The translations under genes and the position numbers were made by a program. This document shows positions 9,601 to 17,123 of a stretch of 34,538 nucleotides of DNA, one piece after another; within the stretch, counting starts at the first letter, position 1; the number at the start of each line of letters is the position of its first letter. Source of the stretch: Phycisphaerae bacterium (GTDB lineage Bacteria; Planctomycetota; Phycisphaerae; Phycisphaerales; UBA1924); assembly GCA_016793195.1 (NCBI GenBank), contig JAEUJA010000063.1, positions 1-34,538 of the forward strand, in the 5' to 3' direction. The notes under the pieces were generated by a model. It did no database searches. It was not told where the DNA came from and was given only the letters and a program-made list of their open reading frames with translations.

Positions 9601-11163
9601 ACTTCGGGCGACGCGGGCTGGGTCAAGGACCGCGTGCGCGACCTTTCCAAGGCGCTCCCCGCGGGCGTTGAGGCGCGGGTCGACAAGCGGCTGTTCAAGG
9701 GCAAGCTCGATCTGCCCGGCGCGCCCTTGGCGTCGGCGTCGTCGACCGAGCTGTTCGACCCCAACGGGGCCGCGATGGTGCTCGACGATTTCAAGTTCGC
9801 CAAGACCGACGCGGCGGCGCGATTCCTGAGCGACTCCGGCGTGGGCGCCAAGCTCGACGCGGCCGAGGTCGCGGTGAAGGGCTACGCGGGCGAGTATTTC
9901 ACGGCGTGGACGCAAACGACCATCGGGAACGCCGCGCCCCGCTTCGAGAGTTGGGACGCGGCCCGCGACGCCGCGGGCAAGCTGGGGCTCGGCTCGTCCG
10001 ACTGGTCGCAGAAGCTGGCCGACCTCGAGGCCTTGATGATCGTGGCGCTCGACATCCCCGGGCTGGACCTGGCCCTTGGGGCCCGCGCCGAATCGCTGAA
10101 GCAGTGGCAGCAGAAGCTCGGCGCCGACCGCGACGCCCTCAACAACTCGGGCTCCTCGCTCCGCGTCGACGTGCCCAACGCGGTGGGCCAGAAGTTCGCG
10201 GCCCTGGCGGGCAGCCCGGTCGAGGCACGGCGTCAGATCGGCAATATGGCCGCCACGGATTTCGCCAAAGGCTACTTTGCCAGCTTTGATCCCAAGGTGC
10301 TCGAGGGCGGCGTGCAAGGGGTGGGCGAGTCGTACTGGTCGCTGGCGCGCTTCGAGATGCTCCGCGTGCTGGCCGAGACCTATGCGAATCACCCCGATCG
10401 CGTGCGCTTCGACCAGGCCAAGCAGTTCCCGCTGTATTTCGACGGGGCGGCCCTGGGCGGCGGCAAGCTCTCCAAGGAGCGCGTGCAGAAGATCATCGAC
10501 GCGCTCCCCGCCAGCGCCAACGCGGCGGCCGGCGGGACGCGCGTGCAGGACGGCGCCAAGACCGGCATCGTCCGCGTCGATGAGCAGCTCGACGAGCTGT
10601 TCAAGGCCGATCCGTTCCTGGCCGGGAAGCAGGAGCTCGTCGCGTCGCTCCGCGCCTGGGGCGGGTGGCTCTTGGCCGACAAGACGGTCAGCGTGGTCGC
10701 GCTGGCGGACCACGGGTATGTCTCCGACAAGGCGAGCGAGCAGCTGCGCTCGCCCGCCGGCGCTCAGGCCGCCATCGGCGGGGCGATCTTCACCGAGTTG
10801 AAGATGAACGGCGTGACGGTCGGCATCACCAACGAGGGCACCGAGCTCATCACGGGCATGGGCGTTCCTTCGTCGGATGTCGGCAAGCTCAAGGTGGACA
10901 TGAAGGGCGGGGCGGCCAACCAGACCGGGACGTGGGCGCCGTCGAGCGAATGGGGCGCGCTGGAATTGCTGTGCCAGAACGGCGCCGAGCCCGCCGACGC
11001 GAGCTGGAAGCCGCTGGCCGACGCCAACGCCCCGAGCAAGTTCTGGCGTGTGCCGGTCTTCTTCACCGACGCGGGCGGCAAGGCCTACTTCGTCCGCGTC
11101 GGGCTCAGGTTCAGTGTGGACGTGCCGGCCCGGGCCCTGTGGCCCCAGGGCGGGAAGTGGTGA
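6676..11163 (+). CDS. tssM: TssM, T6SS inner-membrane complex protein (IcmF/VasK family)
   Basis: 1495 residues from ATG 6676, with AGGAAG 6 bases upstream. An N-terminal TM helix (about 30-52) leads to a cytoplasmic GTPase-like domain with an intact Walker A motif GPSGSGKT (118-125) and a Walker B-like VIIDTAGR (161-168). A VVTKCDLITGF segment resembles an NKxD motif. A second TM (about 435-458) is followed by a very long, Ala/Lys/Asp-rich periplasmic part of about 1000 residues. The C-terminal beta-rich end has KVDMKGGAANQTGTWAPSS and FFTDAGGKAYFVRVGLRFSV. TssM usually spans about 1100-1300 residues, so this one is long, with the extra length in the Ala-rich helical periplasmic part. TssM bridges the inner membrane to the outer-membrane lipoprotein TssJ, which is not found here. 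Confidence 0.95.
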   Translation: MDSMLVMAWMLAQSGGLSSVLKFFGLSPKMLLIIVIGLVVAIAAWWLVKFIYKHREKAKELTLVRRMFASTSGGPAAGADPAKRAAIDGMRRSFEEGVEKFRAAGKNVYTLPWVLLAGPSGSGKTEAIRHCNVGFPPGLQNYLQGAGGTLNMHWWFTNDAVIIDTAGRIFMENAGTGGGEEWRELLKMLKDVRPLCPINGMLLCIGVDSLIKDSGDDIQEKAGKIAQQLDTIQRMLDVRFPVFVVVTKCDLITGFREFFENVTDPGLQHQMLGWSNPAALDTVFNPEQVSEHIETVRQRLLRRRYALMIDPVHTDDPQARRTDQVDALYALPDSLARLSSRLRRYLELIFVQGEWSPKPLFLRGIYFTSSMRQGAELDEELAKMLGVSVDKLPGGVSEEKSYFLRDVFKEKIFKEKGLVTRATNVDKHQARQRRVVVGSAIGAAVLLLGLTLLSSYSFRQEVGKKEESWRTIWGRMGDLSPLGLGGAAPAYRDQKDVKIGLDDLTRTGAVVLSRQLAEQPPSVPLLLKPVDLLGVLGRGGDFEARLKGASTALIEREVAAKLVEQARARMTRDLKEGKPWSDEATAVLAGLVRIERGEVGPAQPVPFDVDAFARYVLAKDEYAKAGGEAKQLQELVTWAYAKDQGGGEWPGAEGSLGRDANLVKAGVAAFNAHWSSALASDPALGKLVALRDKAGAFETAEQALLSGADPVIVKTLAEGDGSYARFEKSWSEKFGAIKSAHDELDAARKAADFGKPDALAKTLEAARTSLIAKASAAYATVLDEAAPEGAPGALLPTGVSSTTDKVAGQVNRAGEAAGKAIDALGIGSKDWAGDLKARQQEMKDARGKLATAIGAEIDKLKAQLDEKSKSGGVLASRPSDDFEFAARFRAYAAADGAVRASAPPAGDTKPKWGELTTAEKARVNTFGAARTAIQKDFAQAGDAASAGTGAGKAWQVVGLAEKAARTRAVASALEGTSGDAGWVKDRVRDLSKALPAGVEARVDKRLFKGKLDLPGAPLASASSTELFDPNGAAMVLDDFKFAKTDAAARFLSDSGVGAKLDAAEVAVKGYAGEYFTAWTQTTIGNAAPRFESWDAARDAAGKLGLGSSDWSQKLADLEALMIVALDIPGLDLALGARAESLKQWQQKLGADRDALNNSGSSLRVDVPNAVGQKFAALAGSPVEARRQIGNMAATDFAKGYFASFDPKVLEGGVQGVGESYWSLARFEMLRVLAETYANHPDRVRFDQAKQFPLYFDGAALGGGKLSKERVQKIIDALPASANAAAGGTRVQDGAKTGIVRVDEQLDELFKADPFLAGKQELVASLRAWGGWLLADKTVSVVALADHGYVSDKASEQLRSPAGAQAAIGGAIFTELKMNGVTVGITNEGTELITGMGVPSSDVGKLKVDMKGGAANQTGTWAPSSEWGALELLCQNGAEPADASWKPLADANAPSKFWRVPVFFTDAGGKAYFVRVGLRFSVDVPARALWPQGGKW

Positions 11164-11265
11164 GCGTGCGTGCGCGGCGCCGGGGTGTGTGATCGGGACG
11201 AAACGAACCGGGACGGCGTGATCGGCTGAATGACGCCCACGCCCGGCGAACTGGGAACGACGACG

Positions 11266-14200
11266 ATGGCCATCCAAGGCAAGCCTCAGCTTTTTCTCGC
11301 GGTGTTCGGCAAGCACCCGGGCTGGGACGATCACATCGACGACCTGGGCATCGAGACCAAGCGCCTCGCCGAGGTCAAGCGCGTGATGTACGAGGAGTGC
11401 ATCGCCGGCAACATCGACTCGGGCTCGTGGGAGGCGCTGGACGATTCGGCGCGCCTCGCCGCCTTTGCGCACGAGTTCGTGTGGAGAAGTCCGGGCGGGC
11501 TCGTGGTCGGGCGCTTGTGGTCAAGCAAGGACGGCAAGGGGCGCAGCAAGTATCCGATGGTGGTGGTCGCGCAGTGCGACAACGTGCCGACGCCGTTCCT
11601 GGCGTCGCAGGTGATGCCGGCGCTGGCGGGCCTGCAGGAGCGGTTCCAAGCCGCCGTGAGCGCGGGCGAGGTGATCCAGGCCGCCGCCGACGCGCGCTCG
11701 CGGTTGCGCGAGGCGCTGGCGGGCGCCGGCGCCGGCCCGGGCGATGCGTTCGTCGCGCCGCCCAAGGAGCTGGCGTCGACGCTGGCGGGCGCGGGGCTGA
11801 GCGGCGATTCGGTGGCGATGCAGCGGGTGATGTACGAGATCGACCGCGAGATGGCGCCGTTCCGCCCGATCGGAAAGGGTGACGGGAAGAAGAGCACGCG
11901 ATTGATCGACGCGCGGGCCCAGCACCTGCGCGTGCCGATGATCGGCGTCACCAGCCTCGACGCGGCCAGATTCTGGATGGGCGTGCTGGCGCGCGAGGTC
12001 GATGGCGGCGTCTCGCAGATCACGCTGGTGCCCCTGGCGCCCGCGGGCGAGATCGGCTTTGCCGACCTGGTCGTGGGCGACCCCGGCCCGCCGCAATTGT
12101 TCTGCCTGCGCGCCGGCGGCAAGGCCCTGGCCCCCGCCAGCGACGTGCCCTACACGATGACGCCCGATTTCATGGCGCGCTGCAAGGCGACGGTGGCGGC
12201 GTGGTCGGGCGAGGTGGTCAAGGCGCCCGAGCCCGCCGCGCCCAAGCCTCCCGCGCCACAGGCCGCGAGCCCGACGCCGGAAGCCCAGGGCTCGCCCGCG
12301 CCGAACCCGGCGCCCGCGGCGAACGCTCCGGCGAAGAAGAAGTTCCCGTGGTTCCTGCCGGTGGCGGCGGTGGTGGTGGTGGGCGGCGCGCTGGCGGCGT
12401 GGCGACCTTGGGAAGAAACGAAGCCCAACATCGCGATGAGCGACAAGCCCGCCAACGAGAAGCCGATCACGCCGCCCGAGGCCAAACCATCTGAAGTCAA
12501 GCCACCCGAGGCAAAGCCCGATCCCGCGGCCGAGGCACGCAAGGTCGAGGAGGCGCGCAAGCTCGAAGAAGCCCGAAAGGCCGAGGAGGCTCGCAAGGTC
12601 GAGGAAGCGCGCAAGGCCAAGGAAGAGGCGGACCGCAAGACCAAAGAAGAGGCCGAGCGCAAGCTGAAAGAGGACGCGGACCGCAAGGCCAAGGAAGAGG
12701 CCGATCGCGTCGCCCGGGATGAGGCCGATCGCAAGGCCAAGGACGAGGCGGCTCGGAAGGCCAAGGAAGACGCGGATCGCGTCGCGCGCGAGGAGGCAGA
12801 GCGTAAGACCCGGGACGAGGCCGAGCGCAAGGCCAAGGAAGAGGCGGCCCGGAAGGTCAAGGAAGAATCCGATCGCAAGGCCAAGGACGAGGCGGATCGG
12901 AAGGCCAAGGAGGCCGCCGCCCGCACCGCCGCCGAGGTCGAGAAGCAGCGCGACGATCTGCGGCGTCAGTTCATCCAGCTCGATTCGCTTCTGCAGCAGG
13001 CGTTCGTGGTCGGCGAGAAGACCGCCGACGGCTCGAGCGTCGACGCGATCTTCGCCAAGGTCAGTGCCAACCCCGAATTCGCCGCGTTCCGCGACGCGAC
13101 GCCCGCGGCCCGCGAAACACTCGAACGCATCGAGGCGCTCCGGGCCATCCCCGCCAGCTCCAACGCCGGCGAATTGGCGGCCCACGCGACCGGCGCCAGG
13201 CTCGCCGAGCAGATCGCGGCCTGGTCGCGCCTGGCCTCGGGCGCGGCGAGCTGGCCCGCCAACGCCACCGACCTCAAGGGCGCCGCCGCCACGGTCGCCA
13301 CCATGGAGACGTCCACCAACGACGTGGGCGGCGAGCGCGGCGCGCTGCTCAAGAAGCGCGTGCTCGCCGACGCGGCAAAGATCTGGACGCGCTACGCCGC
13401 GGCCCAGACCAGCGCCGAGTCTCTTCTCGAGGCCGAGTCCTACCGCGACGACTTCCGCGTCAAGCCCGGCGATCTCCCCGCGCCGGTCAGGTACAACATT
13501 GAGATCGCCAAGCTCCGGCGCGACGCCGCAGCGTTCAAGAACGACGCGGGCGATGACGCGCTCCGCGCGCGCCTCGCCGCCTTTGTCGCCGGCGCGGGCG
13601 AAACCAAGGGCGCCGGCCTGGACGCGGTTCGATCGCTCCTGAGCGCCACCGCGTCCGCCGGCGTCGATCCGACCAAGAGCGGCCCGGGCGCCAAGGGCTG
13701 GCGCGCCGAGGTCCGCGACAACGGGCAGGTTGTCGCCTTTACCCTCACCGGCGTCAACCGCCCGGCGCGCACGCTCGAATTCGCCCGTCTCGAAATCGGC
13801 GGCGTGACGTCGTACCTGGCGACCACCGAGGCCTCGATCGGGCTGCTCGTCGACGCCGCCGACAACGCCCAGGCCTGGCCCGACGTGCTGGGCGTGCTCC
13901 CGCCCGCGTCGCGGAGCGAGCAGGTGACGTGGGTGCGCGGCTGGGAATGGAAGATGACGGGCAAGCAGGCGACCGCCATTCAGCCCGCCACCAACGCGCG
14001 CGATTGGACCGCCGGCTGGTTCGCCGTCGCCAACTTTGGCTCCATGACCAGCGCCAAGAAAGAGATGTATCCAAGCGGCCCGCGCCCCGCGTCGCCCACC
14101 GCCGAAACGCCCATGCAGTATCTCTCGGTGGGGGCGGCGGCGTATGTCGCCGGGCTCGCCGGATGCAGGCTTCCAACCGCCGCGGAATGGGCGGCGGCGT

Positions 14201-14709
14201 CGGCGGACGCGGGTGGAACGCCCAACCTCCGCGACGCGGCGTGGAAGAAGGTCTTTGACCAGTGCCGCCCCATCGTGCAGGCGCCCAAGCCCTACGACGG
14301 CGTCTTTGCCGGCGAGGTGAAGGCCGCCGACGTCGCGCCCGCCGTCACGACCGACGACGGCGTGGTGTGGTTCACGGAGGTCGGCGCCGGCCCCGGCTCG
14401 CGATTCAAGAACCTGATCGGCAACGTCGCCGAGTTTGTCACCACCGTCCCGGTCGATCCGGTGGCGAGCCGTGCCGAAGCGGCGAAGGTTTCCGAGTTCG
14501 GGCGCGTCATCGGCGCGTCGGCGCTCTCGCCGTCCAAGGTCGATGCGGCGACGCCCATGACCATCGCACGCGGCAGCGCGGGCTTCGAGTTCAGCGACGT
14601 GGGCTTCCGCCTGGCGTTCACCGCCGGGGCGGCGGCCAAGCCGGTCCCCATCACCCACGCCGCGTTCCAATCCGCGGTTCAGGGGCTGCAATTCGCGGGG
14701 AGCAAGTGA
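11266..14709 (+). CDS. TagF/ImpM-like protein fused to TM, coiled coil and FGE-sulfatase-like domain
   Basis: 1147 residues from ATG 11266; ATG 11230 is in frame but has no ribosome site. The N-terminal head (about 1-320) has FGKHPGWDDHIDDLG and, further on, VVGRLWSSKDGKGRSKYPMVVV. These resemble the GKxPxxGDF start and the GR.FP core of TagF (ImpM), a cytoplasmic post-translational repressor of T6SS in other bacteria. A Pro/Ala linker, one TM helix (about 360-382) and a long KAKEEADRK-type coiled coil (about 422-565) follow. The helical stretch then leads to an FGE/SUMF1-like fold (about 809-1125) with GCRLPTAAEW, NLRDAAW, LIGNVAEF, VIGASA and DVGFRLAF. The C-terminal catalytic cysteines of FGE are absent. 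The tail parallels that of the 1-2777 gene. Position right after tssM is common for tagF. Membrane and periplasmic fusion of TagF is unusual; the head's name is the least certain part. Confidence 0.75.
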   Translation: MAIQGKPQLFLAVFGKHPGWDDHIDDLGIETKRLAEVKRVMYEECIAGNIDSGSWEALDDSARLAAFAHEFVWRSPGGLVVGRLWSSKDGKGRSKYPMVVVAQCDNVPTPFLASQVMPALAGLQERFQAAVSAGEVIQAAADARSRLREALAGAGAGPGDAFVAPPKELASTLAGAGLSGDSVAMQRVMYEIDREMAPFRPIGKGDGKKSTRLIDARAQHLRVPMIGVTSLDAARFWMGVLAREVDGGVSQITLVPLAPAGEIGFADLVVGDPGPPQLFCLRAGGKALAPASDVPYTMTPDFMARCKATVAAWSGEVVKAPEPAAPKPPAPQAASPTPEAQGSPAPNPAPAANAPAKKKFPWFLPVAAVVVVGGALAAWRPWEETKPNIAMSDKPANEKPITPPEAKPSEVKPPEAKPDPAAEARKVEEARKLEEARKAEEARKVEEARKAKEEADRKTKEEAERKLKEDADRKAKEEADRVARDEADRKAKDEAARKAKEDADRVAREEAERKTRDEAERKAKEEAARKVKEESDRKAKDEADRKAKEAAARTAAEVEKQRDDLRRQFIQLDSLLQQAFVVGEKTADGSSVDAIFAKVSANPEFAAFRDATPAARETLERIEALRAIPASSNAGELAAHATGARLAEQIAAWSRLASGAASWPANATDLKGAAATVATMETSTNDVGGERGALLKKRVLADAAKIWTRYAAAQTSAESLLEAESYRDDFRVKPGDLPAPVRYNIEIAKLRRDAAAFKNDAGDDALRARLAAFVAGAGETKGAGLDAVRSLLSATASAGVDPTKSGPGAKGWRAEVRDNGQVVAFTLTGVNRPARTLEFARLEIGGVTSYLATTEASIGLLVDAADNAQAWPDVLGVLPPASRSEQVTWVRGWEWKMTGKQATAIQPATNARDWTAGWFAVANFGSMTSAKKEMYPSGPRPASPTAETPMQYLSVGAAAYVAGLAGCRLPTAAEWAAASADAGGTPNLRDAAWKKVFDQCRPIVQAPKPYDGVFAGEVKAADVAPAVTTDDGVVWFTEVGAGPGSRFKNLIGNVAEFVTTVPVDPVASRAEAAKVSEFGRVIGASALSPSKVDAATPMTIARGSAGFEFSDVGFRLAFTAGAAAKPVPITHAAFQSAVQGLQFAGSK

Positions 14710-14783
14710 GCGCACAAATTGCGCGTGTGAATCTTGGCAGGTGGCGTGGTTGGGCCGTGATGGGGGGAATCGGGCGGGTCGGG

Positions 14784-14813
14784 TTGACGGTGTTCGGTGT
14801 TTGGAGCTAGGCT
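14784..14813 (+). promoter_or_regulatory. Candidate sigma70-type promoter for the tpsB-tpsA pair
   Basis: TTGACG at 14784-14789 (five of six -35 bases) and TAGGCT at 14808-14813 (three of six -10 bases, including the outer TA and T) are spaced by 18 bases. It lies in the 262-base gap between the TagF-like gene and tpsB and would give a leader of about 150 bases. The -10 is weak. Confidence 0.35.
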
Positions 14814-14971
14814 GGCCTGTGATTTGGTGCCGTGGAGGTCCTTCTTGACCTTTCCGGGAAGAACGGGGTCGTGGTCATTGAGCGGGCGTGGCGGTGCGGT
14901 TTGACGGCGTCGGCCGCCTCGGGGCGGGGTTGTCGAATCGGCGTGGCGGTGCCCGAGAGCGAGGAACGCGA

Positions 14972-16963
14972 ATGGGTCGTGCGCGCGAGGATCGGAAATT
15001 CGGCGTGATGGGTTTCGGCGGCGCGTGGGTGCTGGCGATGTGCGCGGGGATGGCGGCGGGCGTGCGGGCCCAGGACGCCCAACCGCCGGCCCAACCCCCG
15101 GTTGATCCCCCGGAGGCCAAGGCCCCCGAAGGAAAGGCTGAGGACGCCGGGGTGTTCGTGAAGGTCGACGACGCCGCGGCGGACAGCCGCGTGTACCCGA
15201 TCTCGCGCGTGCTGATCGTGCACGGGCGCGACCACGCCGGCCAGCCCGACCTTCAGGACGAGCGATTCCAGAACCTGACGGTGCGGCTGGGCAAGACCCC
15301 CGAGGGGTACGCCGCCGCGGGCACGGGCGACGCGGTCACGCTGAAGCTGGCCGACCTGACCGAGGGCTCGGGCGGCATGTTCCGCAAGAGCGCCATCGAG
15401 GCGATCGCCGGGGCCATCGTCGGCGAATTGAACCGGCGCGGGGTGTACGGCGTGCACGTGGCGCCCAGCGACGAGGACATCAACGAAGACACCGGCGAGG
15501 ACATGCGCGACGGGCGCACCGCCCTGGTGTTTGTCGTCTACACCGCGATCGTCAAGGACGTGCGGACCATCGCCAGGGGCGAGCGCTTCGAGGGCGAGCA
15601 ATCGATCAACCACCCGGCCCACGCCAACGTGCGGGCCCGCAGCCCGGTGGTGCCCGGCTCGCTCCTGCGCAAGGACAAGCTCGACGACTACGCCTACCAG
15701 CTCAAGCGCCACCCCGGGCGCGTGGTCGACATCGCGGTCTCGGCCGCCGACGAGGAGGGCGGGGCCCAGGTCGATTACCTCGTGGGCGAGAACAAGCCCT
15801 GGACGCTGTACTTCCAGATCTCGAACACGGGCACCAAGAACACCGAGGACTGGCGCGAGCGATTCGGCTTCACCCACAACCAGCTGACGAATCACGACGA
15901 CATCCTGCAATTGGAGTACTCGACCGCGGGGTTTGATTCCTCGCACGCGATCACGCCCAGCTACGAGTTCCCGCTCCTCTCGAACAAGCTGCGGGCCAAG
16001 GTGTACGGCTCGTGGACCGACTTCACCGCGTCGGACGTGGGCCTGAGCGAGGCCAAGTTCACCGGCGACGGGTGGAGCCTGGGCGGCGAGCTGGCGTGGA
16101 ACGTGGCGCAGTGGGGCCCGGCGTTCCTGGACCTGGTGGGCGGCGCCCGCTGGCAGAACGTGCACATCCGCAACGAGACCGACCCGATCAACGTGATCGA
16201 GGGCGAGGACGACTTCTTCATGCCGTATGTCGGGGCGCGCCTGACCCGCGACACCAACTTCGCGCGCACCTATGCCGAGGCGCTGGTCGAGTTCAACGTC
16301 TCGGGCATGGCGGGCACGGAGGAGGCGGAAATCGGGAACATGGGCCGCTCGAACCCCGACGATGAATTCGCGGTGTTCCGCTGGGACCTGACGCAGTCGC
16401 TGTTCATCGAGCCGCTCTTCAACCCGCGCGGGGGGACGGCGGACGGCAAGGGCATGACGTTGGCGCACGAGCTGGTGGGGAGTTTCCGCGGGCAAAACGC
16501 GCTGGGCTCGCGCCTGGTGCCGACGTTCGAGGCCGTCGCCGGCGGGTTCTACAGCGTGCGCGGCTACCCGGAGTCGGTGGTGGCGGGCGACAACTCGGTC
16601 GTCGCCAGCTTCGAGTATCGCTTCCACATCCCCAACGCCTTCACGGCGCGCGAGCCCACGCGGCTCTTCGGGCGCGACTTCCGCGCCACGCCCCAGACGC
16701 CGTACTACGGCACGGCGGACTGGGACCTGATCGCCAAGGCGTTCATCGACGTCGGGCGGGTGACCAACAACGACCGCCTGTCGTTCGAGAACGACGAGAC
16801 GCTGGTGGGCGCGGGTCTCGGCCTTGAGCTCCAGGTGCTGCGGAACGTCAACGTCCGCGCCGACTGGGGCGTGGCGATGGAGGAAGTGAACAAGGAGGGC
16901 GGCGGGGAGTTCGTCTCCGACGGGAGCAGCCGCTTCCACCTCTCGTTCACGCTGCTGTTCTAG
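14972..16963 (+). CDS. TpsB-type outer-membrane transporter (ShlB/FhaC-like, Omp85 superfamily)
   Basis: 663 residues from ATG 14972, with GAGGAA about 5 bases upstream. A signal peptide ends near AGVRA-QD, followed by a Pro/Ala-rich linker. A periplasmic POTRA-like part (about 60-280) includes VYPISRVLIVHG and the helix KSAIEAIAGAIVGELNRRGVYGV. A beta-barrel then starts around LYFQISNTGTKNTEDWRERFG. The Omp85 L6 motif VRGY is at 529-532 (FYSVRGYPES), and the protein ends in FHLSFTLLF, a typical terminal-Phe beta-signal. This family inserts in the outer membrane and exports a partner exoprotein with a TPS domain, which is encoded 160 bases downstream. Finding such a pair between a tagF-like gene and tssA is unusual. 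It could transport something other than its neighbour, but the pairing is the simplest reading. Confidence 0.9.
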   Translation: MGRAREDRKFGVMGFGGAWVLAMCAGMAAGVRAQDAQPPAQPPVDPPEAKAPEGKAEDAGVFVKVDDAAADSRVYPISRVLIVHGRDHAGQPDLQDERFQNLTVRLGKTPEGYAAAGTGDAVTLKLADLTEGSGGMFRKSAIEAIAGAIVGELNRRGVYGVHVAPSDEDINEDTGEDMRDGRTALVFVVYTAIVKDVRTIARGERFEGEQSINHPAHANVRARSPVVPGSLLRKDKLDDYAYQLKRHPGRVVDIAVSAADEEGGAQVDYLVGENKPWTLYFQISNTGTKNTEDWRERFGFTHNQLTNHDDILQLEYSTAGFDSSHAITPSYEFPLLSNKLRAKVYGSWTDFTASDVGLSEAKFTGDGWSLGGELAWNVAQWGPAFLDLVGGARWQNVHIRNETDPINVIEGEDDFFMPYVGARLTRDTNFARTYAEALVEFNVSGMAGTEEAEIGNMGRSNPDDEFAVFRWDLTQSLFIEPLFNPRGGTADGKGMTLAHELVGSFRGQNALGSRLVPTFEAVAGGFYSVRGYPESVVAGDNSVVASFEYRFHIPNAFTAREPTRLFGRDFRATPQTPYYGTADWDLIAKAFIDVGRVTNNDRLSFENDETLVGAGLGLELQVLRNVNVRADWGVAMEEVNKEGGGEFVSDGSSRFHLSFTLLF

Positions 16964-17008
16964 TTCGGGGAGAGGGGCGTCGCGGGCGATGGCCCGGGCG
17001 CGGGTCCT

Positions 17009-17068
17009 CGCGACTGGGTTTCACGCGACTGGGTTTCACGCGACTGGGTTCCACGCGATTTGGTTCGA
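17009..17068 (+). repeat. 15-bp tandem repeat upstream of tpsA
   Basis: Two perfect copies of CGCGACTGGGTTTCA (17009-17023, 17024-17038), a third with one change (17039-17053, ending TTCCA) and a degenerate fourth (17054-17068). The array lies in the 160-base tpsB-tpsA gap, about 55 bases before the tpsA start. It could be a protein-binding array, an RNA element, or a simple slippage repeat. Confidence 0.85.
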
Positions 17069-17123
17069 TCGGGATGATGCACACGAGCCGGGGCGAGGAT
17101 GCCCGGGCGACACGAGGTTTGCC

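Noticed and set aside
6628-11472. A 1614-codon open frame on the minus strand across tssM
   Set aside because: It lies antisense to a clear TssM. Long open antisense frames are expected in GC-rich genes, and the translation is Arg/Gly/Leu-rich low complexity with no family marks.
16989-17123. An N-terminal extension of TpsA from ATG 16989
   Set aside because: It would translate the 15-bp repeat into ATGFH units ahead of the signal peptide and lacks a good ribosome site; ATG 17124 has one and leads directly into the signal.
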